From assembly GCA_030141605.1 (NCBI GenBank), contig JAQGDQ010000447.1:1-64000 (forward strand): a stretch of DNA of 64,000 bases, read 5' to 3'. The translations under genes were made by a program, and so were the position numbers. Positions 1-12,889 of the stretch are shown in pieces. Source of the stretch: Tubiluchus corallicola. Taxonomy: Eukaryota > Priapulida > Priapulimorpha > Priapulimorphida > Tubiluchidae. Below the pieces are notes generated by a model. The model saw nothing but the letters and a program-made list of their open reading frames with translations. It searched no databases and was not told the origin of the DNA. Position 1 is the first letter of the stretch. Each line of letters starts with the position of its first letter.

Positions 1-985
1 ATGGATGGAATGGAGTGAAGTAAGGTGGAGTAAAGTGGATGGAGTAAAGTGAAGTAAGGTGGAGTAAAGTAGAATGGTTGGAGTGGAGTGAACTAACGTG
101 AAGTAAAGCAGAATGGATGGAGTGAAGTGAAGTAAGGTGGTGCAAAGTAGAATGGATGGAATGGAGTGAAGTAAGGTGGAGTAAAGTGGATGGAGTAAAG
201 TGAAGTAAGGTGGAGTAAAGTAGAATGGTTGGAGTGGAGTGAACTAACGTGAAGTAAAGCAGAATGGATGGAGTGAAGTGAAGTAAGGTGGTGCAAAGTA
301 GAATGGATGGAATGGAGTGAAGTAAGGTGGAGTAAAGTGGATGGAGTAAAGTGAAGTAAGGTGGAGTAAAGTAGAATGGTTGGAGTGGAGTGAACTAACG
401 TGAAGTAAAGCAGAATGGATGGAGTGGAGTGAAGTAAGGTGGAGCAAAGTAGAATGGATGGAATGGAGTGAAGTAAGGTGGAGTAAGTAGTGGATGGAGT
501 AAAGTGAAGTAAGGTGGAGTAAAGTAGAATGGTTGGAGTGGAGTGAACTAACGTGAAGTAAAGCAGAATGGATGGAGTGAAGTGAAGTAAGGTGGTGCAA
601 AGTAGAATGGATGGAATGGAGTGAAGTAAGGTGGAGTAAAGTGGATGGAGTAAAGTGAAGTAAGGTGGAGTAAAGTAGAATGGTTGGAGTGGAGTGAACT
701 AACGTGAAGTAAAGCAGAATGGATGGAGTGAAGTGAAGTAAGGTGGTGCAAAGTAGAATGGATGGAATGGAGTGAAGTAAGGTGGAGCAAAGTGGATGGA
801 GTAAAGTGAAGTGAGGTGGAGTAAAGTAGAATTGATGGAGTGAAGTAAAGTGGAGTAAACTAGAGTAGTTGGAGTGGAGTAAAGTGAAGTAAGATGGAGT
901 AAAGTAGAATGGATAGAGTGAAGTAAAGTGGAGTAAACTAGAGTAGTTGGAGTGGAGTGAAGTGAAGTAAGGTGGAGTAAAGTAG
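1..985. repeat. 151-bp purine-rich satellite array
   Basis: About six and a half tandem copies of a 151-bp unit. The marker ATGGATGGAATGG recurs at about 1, 152, 303, 454, 607 and 758, so spacing is 151 except one 153-bp unit where GTAAGTAG carries an insertion. Each unit is itself built from diverged pentamers such as GGAGT, GAAGT and AAAGT. The plus strand is almost free of C, so the minus strand has few stop codons and yields a spurious 308-codon reading frame rich in Leu, His, Ser and Thr. From about 790 the units become shorter and irregular. The array continues off the left edge. Confidence 0.95.
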
Positions 986-1933
986 CTAAGCATTATTAAG
1001 GGAAGGTAGGGAAGTGAATAAGAGTGGAAGGCTAATGCAGAAAGAAAGAGGCAGCAAATGCAAAAGAAAGGAAAATTTGAGGGATTGAAAAGAAAGAATG
1101 AGACAGAACTGTTATGAAAGATCCCGTGCTTGTGTTTTCTGAGAAAATTAAAAAAGTCCTTTTCATTCAAACATCATTTTTTCCCAGGGGTTCTGGAATC
1201 CATATTGTTATATTCACTAAATACTCTGCGTGATTATTCGGTGCTCTGCGTTTAGTCACGTGTTGCTCTTTAACAGGTTGTGCCACTTTTTCTGCTCGTT
1301 CCATTTTTCTTCTTTTGTCGCTGTCACTGCCAAAAACCACGGAGTCGATTACCAAACATAAATTGATTGTTACGACTTCCTTACGATGTTATTTTACAGT
1401 AATAAAACCTACGAGGTCTCGTGTCACGAGTCAACCAGCCACCCGTGCTGCTGTGTAACACACACACACACACACACAACCACACAGGCGCCTTGGTAAA
1501 TGTGTCTTTATAAATGTTATCATATGGGTGTTGTAAAAGTCTATGTAAGCTTTACAATATTATGATGTCATTGTTATTTTCGTGTTGAAACTTGTTGACT
1601 TGGTTTATCTGTATGTCGACGTCAGACGAAGCAGCGTCTTGTTTCAATGTTTTTTGTAAATATCCAGCAGGTCGATTGAGTCGTGTTAGTCAGACAGAGA
1701 GTCAGATGGTTGTGGGTTCGGATCTCAAATACTGATGTTTTAATTTGGCATCGTTTTTTGCGATTATGAATCCTCAAAGAGGAGTTGATAAATCTATATT
1801 TGTACAATATATACATATACATACATACAAAATATACAGGGTTTGAAATTCGTAATAAATTAATGTAAATCGCCCATTGTTTGCTTGACACACACCATGT
1901 TATTTCAATATATGGAATTTCCTGCAACTAAAA
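986..1933. other. Intergenic, no gene seen; CA microsatellite
   Basis: No supported coding sequence. A (CA)n run lies at about 1457-1478. Near 1655-1735 there is a tRNA-like block with a B-box-type motif (GGGTTCGGATCTC, plus strand), possibly a SINE head, but no matching tail or duplication was found. Confidence 0.5.
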
Positions 1934-1934
1934 A

Positions 1935-1974
<40 letters not shown>

Positions 1975-2008
1975 GACGACGACGACGACGACGACGACGA
2001 TGATGATG

Positions 2009-2082
<74 letters not shown>

Positions 2083-2092
2083 GATGATGATT
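1934..2092. repeat. ATG/GAC trinucleotide repeat
   Basis: Uninterrupted (ATG)n, then (GAC)n at about 1973-1999, then (ATG)n with two GTG interruptions. Reading frames of poly-Met, poly-His, poly-Arg and poly-Ile across it are artefacts of the repeat. Confidence 0.97.
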
Positions 2093-3451
2093 ATAAATCT
2101 TTATTTGCACAATATATATATATGTATATACATGCAAGGCTTCTATTTGCAGACCGATAATTCTGCACTGTGTCATGATATAAGAGTATATATACAACAC
2201 GGTCAATTATAATTATGTCCTTAATACATGTACCACAAACTTGCTTATAAAACATTTTAGCAATTATTTATAATAATTAAGGTCCATAATAACAGAATTC
2301 ATTCACAGGAACTATCTAGACTGCACTATTATGAAAGTATTAAAAATTACAAACTTTTCTACATGCACGCTTTACTTGCAAATGTATAAGAACAAGGACT
2401 TTGACTAAGACTAAAATTTACGATAAAACCAGGCTAAATTTGCTGAGTTATACATATATGTACATAGAGTTATTCATATATGTATATAAACCTATATACA
2501 CATGTGTGCATGAGCTACAATTTATATTATATTAAGCATTTAACCCTTTTACATCCCTTTACAAACTGATAAGATAAAATACGTCCCTTTATTTAATGCT
2601 TCTTCTTTTTTTAAAAATACGCTGGTTATGTTTTCCTCCTGTAGGGTTTCTGATAGGTGTTTTCTTAGGTTAGCGTCTACTTTGTTACAGTTGCATATTA
2701 GCTGTTCAGGTGTCTGAATACCCGAAATAACCGTACTAACAAATGTCAAATACATTGTACTAGTATAGCCTACCTCAGCCAAAGCGTGTGGCAAAGTGCT
2801 CAGTCATTACCTGCTATTTAGAGTAATTTACAATTTCAGAACAAATGCTAAGAATGTGAAATGTATTGCAAGTCGTTGTGCTGCCCACAGCTATTTGTCT
2901 GAACACTGAACTCTACGAAATTCTGAAGTTTGAAGCTTACTAATGAACAGACGTGGTCGCAAGTTCGATGCTATATCTTGCCTATTTTTTAATAACCTAC
3001 TAAAAGTCAAGTAGTGTATGTCTGGGAACAAGTTGCTTACGTTAATTCTGGAGCTTTTGAACTACGTAATCTTAGTCGTTCGTTGGAGAGTGGAGCGCTT
3101 GCGCAATTTTGTACACGTCGTTACACAGTCTGTGTTTCAGCCTTCAAGCACTTTCACACTTTAACGATCAAATCGCTCATTAATCTGTTATGAGTTTAAC
3201 GACCAAGCGCTCAACCTATATTTATGTGTCAGTGCACATACTTTAGCTTCAAGACTGTGGGCGGAGCTTTTCTTACGCACACAACTTCTTTCATTTTTTT
3301 AATTTACGTTATTAAAGAGACGGAAAGGCCGAAAGGGACCGACAGACAGATAGAGTAGTGGCGCAAGAGGAAGAGAATGAGAGTAAGAGAGACAGCAAAA
3401 GAGGTAGAGAGAAAAAAGGAAGAGAGAGAAAAAAGAGAGGAAAGATGGAGG
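2093..3451. other. Intergenic, nothing recognised
   Basis: A+T-rich single-copy-looking sequence with short open frames only. None has a recognisable domain or convincing splice signals. Confidence 0.4.
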
Positions 3452-3454
3452 AGA

Positions 3455-3524
<70 letters not shown>
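3452..3524. repeat. GA dinucleotide microsatellite
   Basis: A (GA)n run of about 70 bp inside a longer purine-rich block (about 3300-3550). The flanks do not show the hAT-type ends seen around the GA tract at 10.7 kb. Confidence 0.95.
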
Positions 3525-3528
<4 letters not shown>

Positions 3529-4084
3529 AAAGGGGGAGAAACAGAAAAATGAAAAGCGATTAAGGAGAAGAACAAGCAGACAGAGACATCTTTTGCCGAA
3601 ATTTCTACAAACACTAAATGCCACGTGACTTTGATGACGTGCTCAGAAGGAGTGACTTATTTTTCCAGTTCCGGAAAGTGGAGGTCAGTTTCCCATGTAC
3701 CCCAAACAGGCCTATACTTTACCTTCAGTCCTGGAATTCAAAATTTGTTTTGAATGACTTGCTGGTGCCAGAGTCGTAAAACATTCGTCTAATTGTCTGG
3801 ATGAGCAAATATTATCGTCTGCTATAAGAACCATTATGTTTTAGCTATGAATGTACCGAAAGTCAAAAAGCCAAAATCGCTAACAGAATCTTAAACAATT
3901 TAAACAATTCGCGTTGCTTTTTCCACATACTTTTACTTTTGTGTTATTCTAACAATTGTTTACCTTGTAGTAGTAATACTGCAAATTGTACACTACGTGG
4001 AACATGCGCGCCTTGTTGATCATTGTGGAGCGAAGGATATAGACGAAGTGACCACGGTCAGTGCTTGGTGATGGAAGTTAATGA

Positions 4085-4390
4085 ACATCAATCCTGGCTA
4101 GTAAGTGGATGGCTAACTGCCTAAACTACTACTTTTGAATAACCGATTCTGCGTTCGAATCCCACTCAATGGTTTTTTTTAGAACTGCCCAGGCAACTGC
4201 TTCTGGATAACCGGTTCTGCGTTCAAATCTCACTTTTTCTAAAACCATTTACGGCTCGGACAGTGACCGCCTCACTAGCCCTGCTTGGCTTTAATTGTGT
4301 ACTTGATCACGTACTGGAGAAAGAGGGGCTACCCACCTGCCCTCTTTACATGGCGAGTCTCCATATAGGCATAGACCATTTTTGTTAAGT
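4085..4390 (+). mobile_element. Candidate tRNA-derived SINE
   Basis: A tRNA-like head with a possible A box (TGGCTAACTGCC) followed by a B-box-type motif (GCGTTCGAATCCC) at about 4152-4164. A second B-box-like copy (GCGTTCAAATCTC) follows at about 4219. The tail then runs through a GC-richer block to about 4390. No target-site duplication was identified, so this is a tentative SINE call; it could be two overlapping fragments. Confidence 0.4.
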
Positions 4391-4504
4391 ATCTCTCAAA
4401 ATAGGTTGGTTATTTGTAATAATAACAATGATTTCGTTTAGGACATAGTCCAGGGTAACATCTTAAGTAACTCAATACCTATTTCAAGTCAGTCCGGATT
4501 ATTG

Positions 4505-5150
4505 TAGGTTTTACATGTCAAATGTAGACCTGCGTTAACTCAAATGTAGATTTTGTTAATTCAAATGTGTCTTGGTAACTCATATGTAGATTTAGGTAAT
4601 TCAAATGTGTCTTGGTAACTCATATGTAGACTTGGGTAGTTCAAATGTGTTAACAATGGTTTTCAACAAATCTTAAGCGCTTTTGGTAAGTCAAATGTGA
4701 CATTGGTATTTCAAATGTGGATAGGTGGTAAAGTTTAAGGATGTTAAATTTAATCTCCTTTAATCTTAATTTAATAATTACTGTGAAAATAATAACTTTA
4801 TAGGTCTACTAATAGTTCATTAATACTCTGTAAACTTTACATACCATTGGAACTGTTAGAGAAAACAATACATTCTTAAAATAAACAATGTTTCTTGAGA
4901 GAATATAATTCATTAACGCAGTGCTTATGCATTACTTAAAAAACCAATTAGTGATTCACTGTTAATTGGGAAGGGATAAACAACACATTTTTCAAAGTTA
5001 TGAAAGAGGCGATGACTATCTTTGGTTTATTTTTTGTAATTTGCATTTAAATGAGTTAATTACTGATTTATTAAAAGTAATGCAGTCTACATTTGACTTA
5101 CCTAAGTCACATTTGAACTTTCCTATGTCTACATTTGTGTAAAACTTATA
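4505..5150 (-). mobile_element. Fold-back MITE, family FB (copy 1)
   Basis: Begins TAGGTTTTACATGTCAAATG and ends with its approximate inverse (GTAAAACTTATA). Both ends are arrays of short units containing CAAATGT or ACATTTG separated by TTGGTAACT or AGGTAAT. The inner part matches the inner part of the copy at 5640-6581 in reverse orientation. It carries no reading frame. Confidence 0.85.
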
Positions 5151-5639
5151 GTACCTGCATGTTATGTCGATAACCTATCGTGCTTGTTGTAAGGAACAGC
5201 TGTACTATTTTTTAGTCTTTGGTATGAGATTAAGTCGGGAAATGAACCCGCCACCTACTGGGTAAAAAGCCAGTTACACCAACCGGTAGAATATAAGGAT
5301 CCCTGGAAACTTTGAATTGCACTCTTAATGCTGGGAGCAGCAATTTTTCGTCTCTGCGTTTTTTTTTGTCTCTTGAATGTTCACGTGAGTTGACTTCGTT
5401 TGTTTAAGGATCACATCACAAAGGTCAATAAGATGGTATGCGAATAGTGAGATACGAGGGACACCGCAAATATAGTCTCAAAGTCAATATTGACATTAAA
5501 ATTCGTCTGCAGCTATTCGGGATGTAAATATTAACAGAAATGTTGAAACGACATTTGGAAAAGTTGAAAAACGAAAAGTTGAAAAAGTGATGTGGTTTCA
5601 TGCATTAAACCTTATTGTTAATCTCCACTTTCAAGCTTG
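5151..5639. other. Spacer between two inverted fold-back elements
   Basis: Non-repetitive sequence with no gene seen. It is the loop of the large inverted repeat formed by the two flanking FB copies. Confidence 0.6.
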
Positions 5640-6581
5640 TATAGGTTTTACACGTCAAATGTAGACATAGGAATTTCAAATGCGTTTTGGTAACTCAAAT
5701 GTAGACACAGGAATTCCGAATGTGTTTTGGTAACTCAAATATGACTTAGATAACTCAAATGTAGCTGCATTACTTTGAATACATCGGTAATCAACTCATT
5801 TAAGTGCAAATTACAAAAAGATAAAAACCAAATTAAAATTATATTTTATGGTCTTGGTGCTATCGGCAGCATCAATTTTTATTATATTTAATTAATTTGC
5901 AACTATTTGTATGGACTATTTATATACACCAATTCTACATTTTATTTGTCAACGTTTTTCAAAAAATGTCGGCAGAAAAGAATAAATCGGTTCCCACTTC
6001 CCAATGAACAGTGAATCACTAATTAGTTTTTAAAGCAGTGCATTAGCACTGCATTAATGAATTAGTTTCTCTCGAGAAACATTGTTTATTTTAAGAATGT
6101 ATTGTTTTCTCTAACAGTTCCAATGGTATGTAAAGTTTGTAGAATATTAGTAGACCTATAACATTGTTATTTTAACTTAAGACCAATTATTAAATTGAAA
6201 TTAAAAAAGATTAAATTTAACATCCTTAAGCTTTACCACCTATCCACATTTGAGATACCAATGTCACATTTGACTTGCCAAAAACGCTTAAGATTTCTTG
6301 AAAACCATTGTTAACACATTTGAACTACCTAAGTCTACATTTGAGTTACCAAGACACATTTGAATTACCTAAATCTACATTTGAGTTACCAAGACCCATT
6401 TGAATTACCTAAATCTACATTTGAGTTACCAAGACACATTTGAACTACCTAAGTCTACATTTGAGTTACCAAGACACATTTGAACTACCTAAGTTTACTT
6501 TTGAGTTACCAAGACACATTTGAATTACCTAAATCTACATTTGAGTTAACGCAGGTCTACAGTTGACATGTAAAACCTATA
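5640..6581 (+). mobile_element. Fold-back MITE, family FB (copy 2)
   Basis: Starts TATAGGTTTTACACGTCAAA and ends GTAAAACCTATA, a perfect 12-bp terminal inverted repeat. The right end holds about ten head-to-tail units of the form ACATTTGAxTTACCTAAxTCT. The inner core (about 5765-6240) is shared with the copies at 4505 and 31691. The TA at each outer edge suggests TA target duplication. Confidence 0.88.
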
Positions 6582-6981
6582 ATAGAGAAGGATATATTTT
6601 CTTTCTACACGAACAGAATAATAGCTTATAAAATCAATATAAATGCTTACTTTGCTTTAATTTGCTGATGGTACTTAATGGAATGACTCTCTGCCTTTGT
6701 TAGTTATCATAAGAAAGTCAGATGACATTGTAAAATGTCTACAAAAGCTAGACAAAATCAAACAAGGGTTAATAGTCCTTCATCGGAAGTTCGAGGTTAA
6801 GAAAATGAAAGTGACGGATTTGAGTTCTTACCTCGGAATTAGTGACTGCTCCGCGCTTTGTTCAAAGGCATCGGAATTATCAAAGTTTGACATTAAAAAC
6901 AGTATTATCAGATTTATGCCATTGACAAAATATTTATTAAATTCGGAGAGATTAAATTGCGATTTTTCTTTCCATGGAGAG
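6582..6981. other. Intergenic, one unclassified open frame
   Basis: An open frame on the plus strand from 6697 runs to 7020, where it enters a SINE. Its first ~95 residues show no recognised domain and no convincing acceptor or donor, so it is not called a gene. Confidence 0.35.
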
Positions 6982-6997
6982 TATAGCTCACGACATG

Positions 6998-7525
6998 TTG
7001 TTGTTGTTGTTGTTGGCTGATGTCCTTCTGTCTCGGAAGACAATGGAGTGTGCGCCAAGAGAGTCGGTTATTGATCACATTGATGGAGCTCCTGCGTAGA
7101 CTATGGCTGAGCAGTCCGATCCTTGAACTACTGGAGTGGCCTCTCCAGGGCGCACGCCTGGGCAAGGTGTATGGAGATCCTGAGTTGCCCAGACAACAGG
7201 AGCCCCCTCTCTTCCTCCATGGTGTAGTCCAAAGGGAAGCGGAGGGATACATTTGTCACGAGGCTGGCTGCAGGAGCTGCCGGAGTCAGTGAGCATGCTG
7301 CACTGGTCCGCCTTCGGGGCTCCACTCCTGATTTGGAAGGTTTACTCCTCTACACATGGCCGTTGGTTGCTTGTACAGCTCCTCCGCCTAGTGTCGAGAT
7401 ACAGTGCGGGCATCCCGCAAGCCTAACGCACCTGGTATTCCTAGGCGGTCACCCATCCAAGTACTAGCCAGGCTCTACGTTGCTTAACTTTGGCGATCAG
7501 ACGAGAACCGGTGTTTTCAACGTGA
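6998..7525 (-). mobile_element. 5S rRNA-derived SINE (copy 1)
   Basis: Read on the minus strand, the element opens with a 5S rRNA-like head (about 7525-7420, including GGATGGGTGACCGCCTAGGA, the 5S internal promoter box C region). An unrelated body of about 400 bp follows, ending in (CAA)n. It is flanked by a target-site duplication, TATAGCTCACGACATG at 6982-6997 and TATAGTTCACGACATG at 7526-7541 (15 of 16 matching). The body is shared with copies at 47.7 and 53.0 kb. The head is the expected RNA polymerase III promoter. The first ten or so bases of 5S are missing here. Confidence 0.92.
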
Positions 7526-7541
7526 TATAGTTCACGACATG

Positions 7542-8962
7542 TAGTTCTCTGTAAACAGGAATCACGCGTTCAAATCTCGGCTAGTCAGTAATTTTTCCTT
7601 GCTTTTCTTTGGTTCACTTGGATGAATCCTTGAAATCATTATTAGGGCAAAATAAAAACTACGTTCGCTGGTACACGACGCCCAAATTCCAAAATCCCTT
7701 GCAGGTATCGTGAGTGGACAGCATAACTAATAAACTAGAACAAGCTAGAACACTTGCGTGACTGCGGTTTCAATCTTTCTTTACGACTTTATCGTTCTTG
7801 TTCAAAGCCGGAAAAACTGTTTCTCAATTGCTAAAGCGACTTACAAGGAGGAGAATTATCGCAGACGTGCCTTTTTTCCTCGCAGCGAGTTGACAACAAT
7901 CATTGTGTGAACTGACAACGACTTCGCTAAACGATTTTCAATAGTTCCCGTTTGTAGGTTAAAACCCGGGCGACATCATTAGAGGTGAAAGACACTTGTG
8001 GTTGGTTCGAAATGCAACCGATGGTTTTTATTTCTATAAGCAAATAAAAATTCAGCTACGTTTGGTAGTATTGTTTACAAACAGTAGCGTACTAATGGTG
8101 ATTACCACTAATCAAAGTGACGTAATCTAGCTAAATCAATAAAATGTCTATGTTATCGTTATACTTCAGCTCGTACAGTACGAGTCATCAACAGGTAAGA
8201 AAATATTTCATTTACAAAATCATATTTTTCTACTATTTTCGTGTAATCGTAAAAGTTATATCTCACATTATTCACATAACGTTGCTAACTGCAGGAAAAC
8301 TACAAGCAATGACACGTTTGAAAGACTTGGGAACTGTTTCGTGATTAGTTTGCAAATTCTCCCATTATTTTGCTTTGTCCTCGTGGTTTTAATCGTTTCC
8401 ATCTCTTGTTTTTAGCAAGTTTTTAGATTTGATACTAATACGACGATAACTATATTATCAGTGTTATTTTGCTGATCGTCTTGCGTTATTACTGCTTATA
8501 AACTTCATTATACAAAGTTATACTTTACCTTATTTAGTCATCGATTGAATATACACAACTGGTCATATCGTTTGTGATTTTTGATGAAACATCAAAGAGA
8601 CCGCCGCCACACTGCACAAACAAGTCGGTTTGGTTTTTGTAATAACCATCATCACATTTTTATGGTTTTACTGCTTCTTTGCTTACAGGCGTGATGCTTA
8701 TGATGTGACGTCACACGCTTTTTTTCATGACTATAGTTTGATAGTTACACAGTCCAGATTTTTTTTATAATTCACATTTGTAGACAGATTGGCATTATAT
8801 AGTGTAGTGTTCCTATAGCTAAATAACCATGTGTGTTGAAGTGTATTGCACGATTTTGCAGAGGTAACTTTATATATTTGTGAAATCTATAATTAGTAAT
8901 TAAAATTGGTGACTGCAGTAAAATTGTACGTGCGCAAAATGTAAATTATTAGTAACCTTTTA
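7542..8962. other. Intergenic, no gene supported
   Basis: A B-box-like motif (GCGTTCAAATCTC) lies near 7569. A short frame at 8144-8194 ends at a good donor (CAG then GTAAGA), but no coding continuation was found. Confidence 0.4.
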
Positions 8963-9271
8963 TCTACCCGAAATAGCAAATAAGGAGTATATTTTGTAAC
9001 TCCAAAACTATTGGAAAAAAGGAATTCCGACTGGGATTCGAACTCTGGATTTTCTCCTCAAATTGTCTACCTGAAATAGCAAATAAGGAGTAAATTTTGT
9101 AACTTCAAAACTATTGGAAAAAAGGAATTCCGACTGGGACTCGAACTCTGGATTTTCCCCTCAAATTGTCTACCTGAAACAGCAAATTAGTAGTAAATTT
9201 TGTAGCTGCAAAACTATTGGAAAAAAGGAATTCCGACTGGGATTCGAACTCTGGATTTTCGCCTCAAACGC
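8963..9271. repeat. Three tandem 103-bp units with tRNA-like B box
   Basis: Copies start at about 8963, 9066 and 9169, each beginning TCTACC and containing GGAATTCCGACTGGGA followed by TTCGAACTCTGGATTTTC. Reversed, this gives GAGTTCGAATCCC, which matches a tRNA B box, so each unit may be a fragment of a tRNA-derived SINE on the minus strand. Confidence 0.88.
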
Positions 9272-10618
9272 TCATGCGATAAACAAGTGCTATTTCACGA
9301 TTGAAGTTTCATTTAGAATTGCCAATTACTTGTATTCTGTGATTAACTTATTTATACAGGTGTCTTACGTGTAGCGTTACATTCCCGTGGTAATTTCTTT
9401 TTTAATTATCTAAATTTAAATGTAGTCATATACTGTATTAGAGCTTTGTCACGTAGTTTTTACGAAAAAAGTTCGTACTCTAAATAAAAATGTTTTCAGC
9501 ACAGTAGGGCAATCTTTCCAACGTGGAGTGGATGGGCTTGAAACTTTATTTCACTTTTCAAACTCAAAATAGCACCAGTTTTACTGCTTCGGTAACGCCT
9601 TTTTGAGCTGCCATGGTATTTCAGTCTTTTCTTGTGGTGTATTTTGATGTTCTTGCTCGATTTTATGGGTTTTTATTGCTTTGCGACTTCCCCACGTTCA
9701 TACAGCCACACGAGTGCATTGTTCTCTTTAATAAAATTCATTCACGTACCATATTGAATCCAGGTAAAAAAGTCACAGGTAAAAAAAGTTCCAGCAAAAA
9801 AGAAAATAACCCTAAGATGTTGAACAAAACCTGACTTTTTTCACGTACGTGTTTGGCCATCATATATAAATCATATGCAGTCATATATAAATATAGAAGT
9901 ATCATATGTCGTCAATATGTACAAGTCATGTATTACCAGTTAATAACTGATTTAAATTTTTTTCTGTTTTATTACTGTAATTGTTTATGGTATTTAAATA
10001 CATTGTGACTGATTTGAGCAGTTTCGCATGATTACTTGACTTACTTTCCTAGCCAAAATTGTGACTTTTTTCTGTGACTTTTTACCTATGGCTTTATTAC
10101 TAGATAGATAGATAGGTAGGCAGGTAAGCAGGCAGGCAGGCAGATAGATCGACAGATAGATGATAACATTTATTTTCGTCTCATCTATAGAACATTCAAG
10201 TACACATAACACCACTGCAACAAATAGGAGCTGAACTTCAGTCATAATTGACCAAAATTTCACAAAATTAAAGTAAAACAATTAGAGAAACAGATGACAT
10301 AGTGCGAGTGTAGGTACTAACACTAGGAAGTCATTTGTACGTCATAAAAGTACAGAGTTTGTGAATACTTGAATAGATAAAACTAATAAATTAATTAATA
10401 TTTCACCTTCATTTTATCTATACAATAGTCTTCTTATCTTTTCCAACATCTCAAGGAAAACTTTGACAGCAATTTTACACATCTCAGGATTTCCCATGAA
10501 GTAAACAAACTTATTTAAATCATTCTAGTTATTAAAGTTGGCTTCGCATTGAACTATAGATTCTATCAAATTAGTACGTCAAACGCGTTATATGTAACGA
10601 AAAGTGTGTCTCGTCCTC
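9272..10618. other. Intergenic; GATA/GCAG-type repeat
   Basis: No gene supported. At about 10101-10160 lies a mixed tetranucleotide run (AGAT/AGGC). On the minus strand it follows AATAAATGTTATC, which looks like the 3' tail of a retroelement. Confidence 0.45.
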
Positions 10619-10626
10619 AATAGCAC

Positions 10627-10917
<291 letters not shown>

Positions 10918-10925
10918 AATAGCAC

Positions 10926-11733
10926 CACAATTATATATCTGACGTAATCGTTCATCAACCGGGATTATTCCTTAACGTCCATTTCAATTCTAAGTGGGGG
11001 CAGTGCCGCACCTAGGTGACGCAAATGATCTAGGAAATTTTAAAAGATAGGTTTTTTGAATTAAGATATGTTTCCTTACCGAAAACACCAGTCACATGCG
11101 TGGTAGATGTACAGGCATGTGGATTTTCATATCTTTATTAAGACAGCCAAAAACCCGTTTATGTTCATTATTCGTCTCAAGTGAGTAATATCGTCATCAT
11201 CATGGCAATATCTGTCAAAAACTTGCTCAGTTACCATGTAAGAAATGTTCAATCTTTACCAGTTGACCACCTACGGCTCTGGTGGAATTTTGCATTTTTT
11301 TCACGTAATTTTCTATTGTTTAACCATAAACTCGAGATGATAGAGAAGCTATACTCAACTGCTATAGTACAATGCGTTGTTGCGAGGTCACAGAGAAACG
11401 CCTCTGGACATAAACTGCGGTAACTAGGCTACCTAAACGCGTTACGTAAACGCGTAAAACTATAATGGGTGCAATGATACGCAATAATAATTCTAGATAC
11501 CCTGTAATTTGCTAAATGTTGTACATGTATAACACACAAGGATTTGTTATGCTTTACGTAGCCTGTTCTGTAAAACTTATAGATTTAAGGCGTGCTAATG
11601 CCTGTCCACTGCAATTAGTGAATTTTAGATGATAAATCCTGTAGGATTGGCATTCGTCACGGGATTAGACAGTAGGTGGCGACACTCCTTTTTGATGAGA
11701 TGTCAAAGATTCATATTACGCTATGAGTATGCC
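10926..11733. other. Intergenic, nothing recognised
   Basis: Only short open frames without recognisable domains. Confidence 0.4.
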
Positions 11734-11915
11734 TGAATAAGCCTTTTCGCAGTTTCATTGTGCGCACGTGCAGTTGCTGTAGGTCAAAGGTTAAGTGTAC
11801 CATAGCAGCGCGTCTTAACGACAACCATTACAAAACATGTGGGCAAAGCAAAGCCGTTTGCCGCATCAGTTCAGTGACTTCAGTTATTTTATTTGGAGTA
11901 TCTTGCTCGGTAGAA
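11734..11915 (-). mobile_element. MITE family AATAAGCC, end fragment
   Basis: Begins with AATAAGCCTTTTCGCAGTTT and continues through the block GGTCAAAGGTTAAGTGTACC. It matches the right half of the full copy at 56407-56787 in reverse orientation. The other end is missing. Confidence 0.75.
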
Positions 11916-12889
11916 ATCAACTTGCAGCAGCTGTCAGAGAGTTTGCAATGAATTGTCGACATTAACTCGCAAAGTAGTTCACACTTGCGAGTTTACCGTC
12001 AGAGAGAAAACCCGTGACAGAAATTTCGAAATGTGAACGCGTCCCGTAAAAGACGAAACTGCTTTATTAATTGTTAATTACTGTTATTAGCAGATGTTGA
12101 TCATTTATTACGAAAGCGTTATAATATAACAATTCTACAACATATTTCTAATCCTGTTTAAATTAACATAGCAGAGTAGTGCATCACTACCGAAATTTGT
12201 GTTCTATGAAGAAATACTTTTTCAATAATTCTACATGGTAAAATTTCTCCCCAAACGGCATCAGCTTATAAAAATAATAATAGTTCTTTTTAATTTGGCG
12301 CAGTTTTAGTGAAAATTGTTACAACTGGAAGTCAAACAAATTTATTGCTTTACAATTCGACATAAATACGATTTATCATCAGAAAGATTTCCTGCACATC
12401 TTGAAGATTTTTAAAAATAGCTTCCGGCGATGTGAGTACACCTAGTTTTATCTTGAAACATGAAATATCGAATTATCATGAAATCATGACTGTTTTTCGT
12501 TAAATTTTGCATTTTCAAAATCAGGAATAAACTAGGAAGAAAAATAAACAAACTCTGCTCGCTTATGTAGGTTACTCGTTTGTAAGATAGCCCAAGGGAT
12601 TAACCGATTATCGTCACGAGAGAGAAAAAAATCGTTAGTTCCTCCAAGCGCAAATTCACCACTTTTAAGAAGTTACACCAAATTGGCAAAAATGAGGTGA
12701 GACCCGTAAGGGATAAGGCGTTCGCGTAATGCGCTAATCCTGTTCGGCTAGTGTAGATGTTTTGATGTACAGTACATTCATACAACACTCGTTTAAATAG
12801 GAGCACTACGAAATTGTGAATATTTTATACTACATATACAAAAGTAGCTCCAGCATAAGCTGTTTACATGTCTGCATTTACTAATTCTG
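11916..12889. other. Intergenic, nothing recognised
   Basis: No supported gene or repeat. Confidence 0.4.

Noticed and set aside
244-1170. 308-codon open frame on the minus strand
   Set aside because: It is the translation of the 151-bp satellite; the frame stays open because the strand lacks stop triplets, and the product is a Leu/His/Ser/Thr repeat.
1928-2212. Poly-His, poly-Met and poly-Ile reading frames
   Set aside because: Produced by the ATG/GAC trinucleotide repeat.
3304-3628. Ser-Leu and Arg-Glu repeat frames
   Set aside because: Produced by the GA microsatellite; the same applies at 10633-10947.
6697-7020. 107-codon plus-strand frame
   Set aside because: No recognised domain, and its end (poly-Val, Gly) is the CAA tail of the 5S SINE read in antisense. 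A short exon cannot be excluded.
7020-7325. Overlapping frames on both strands, also at 47997-48254 and 53260-53572
   Set aside because: They fall inside the 5S-derived SINE and recur in each copy; SINEs do not encode protein.
8144-8344. Possible first coding exon ending at a good donor (8194)
   Set aside because: The only nearby acceptor (8294) leads to a stop after five codons and there is no recognisable protein.
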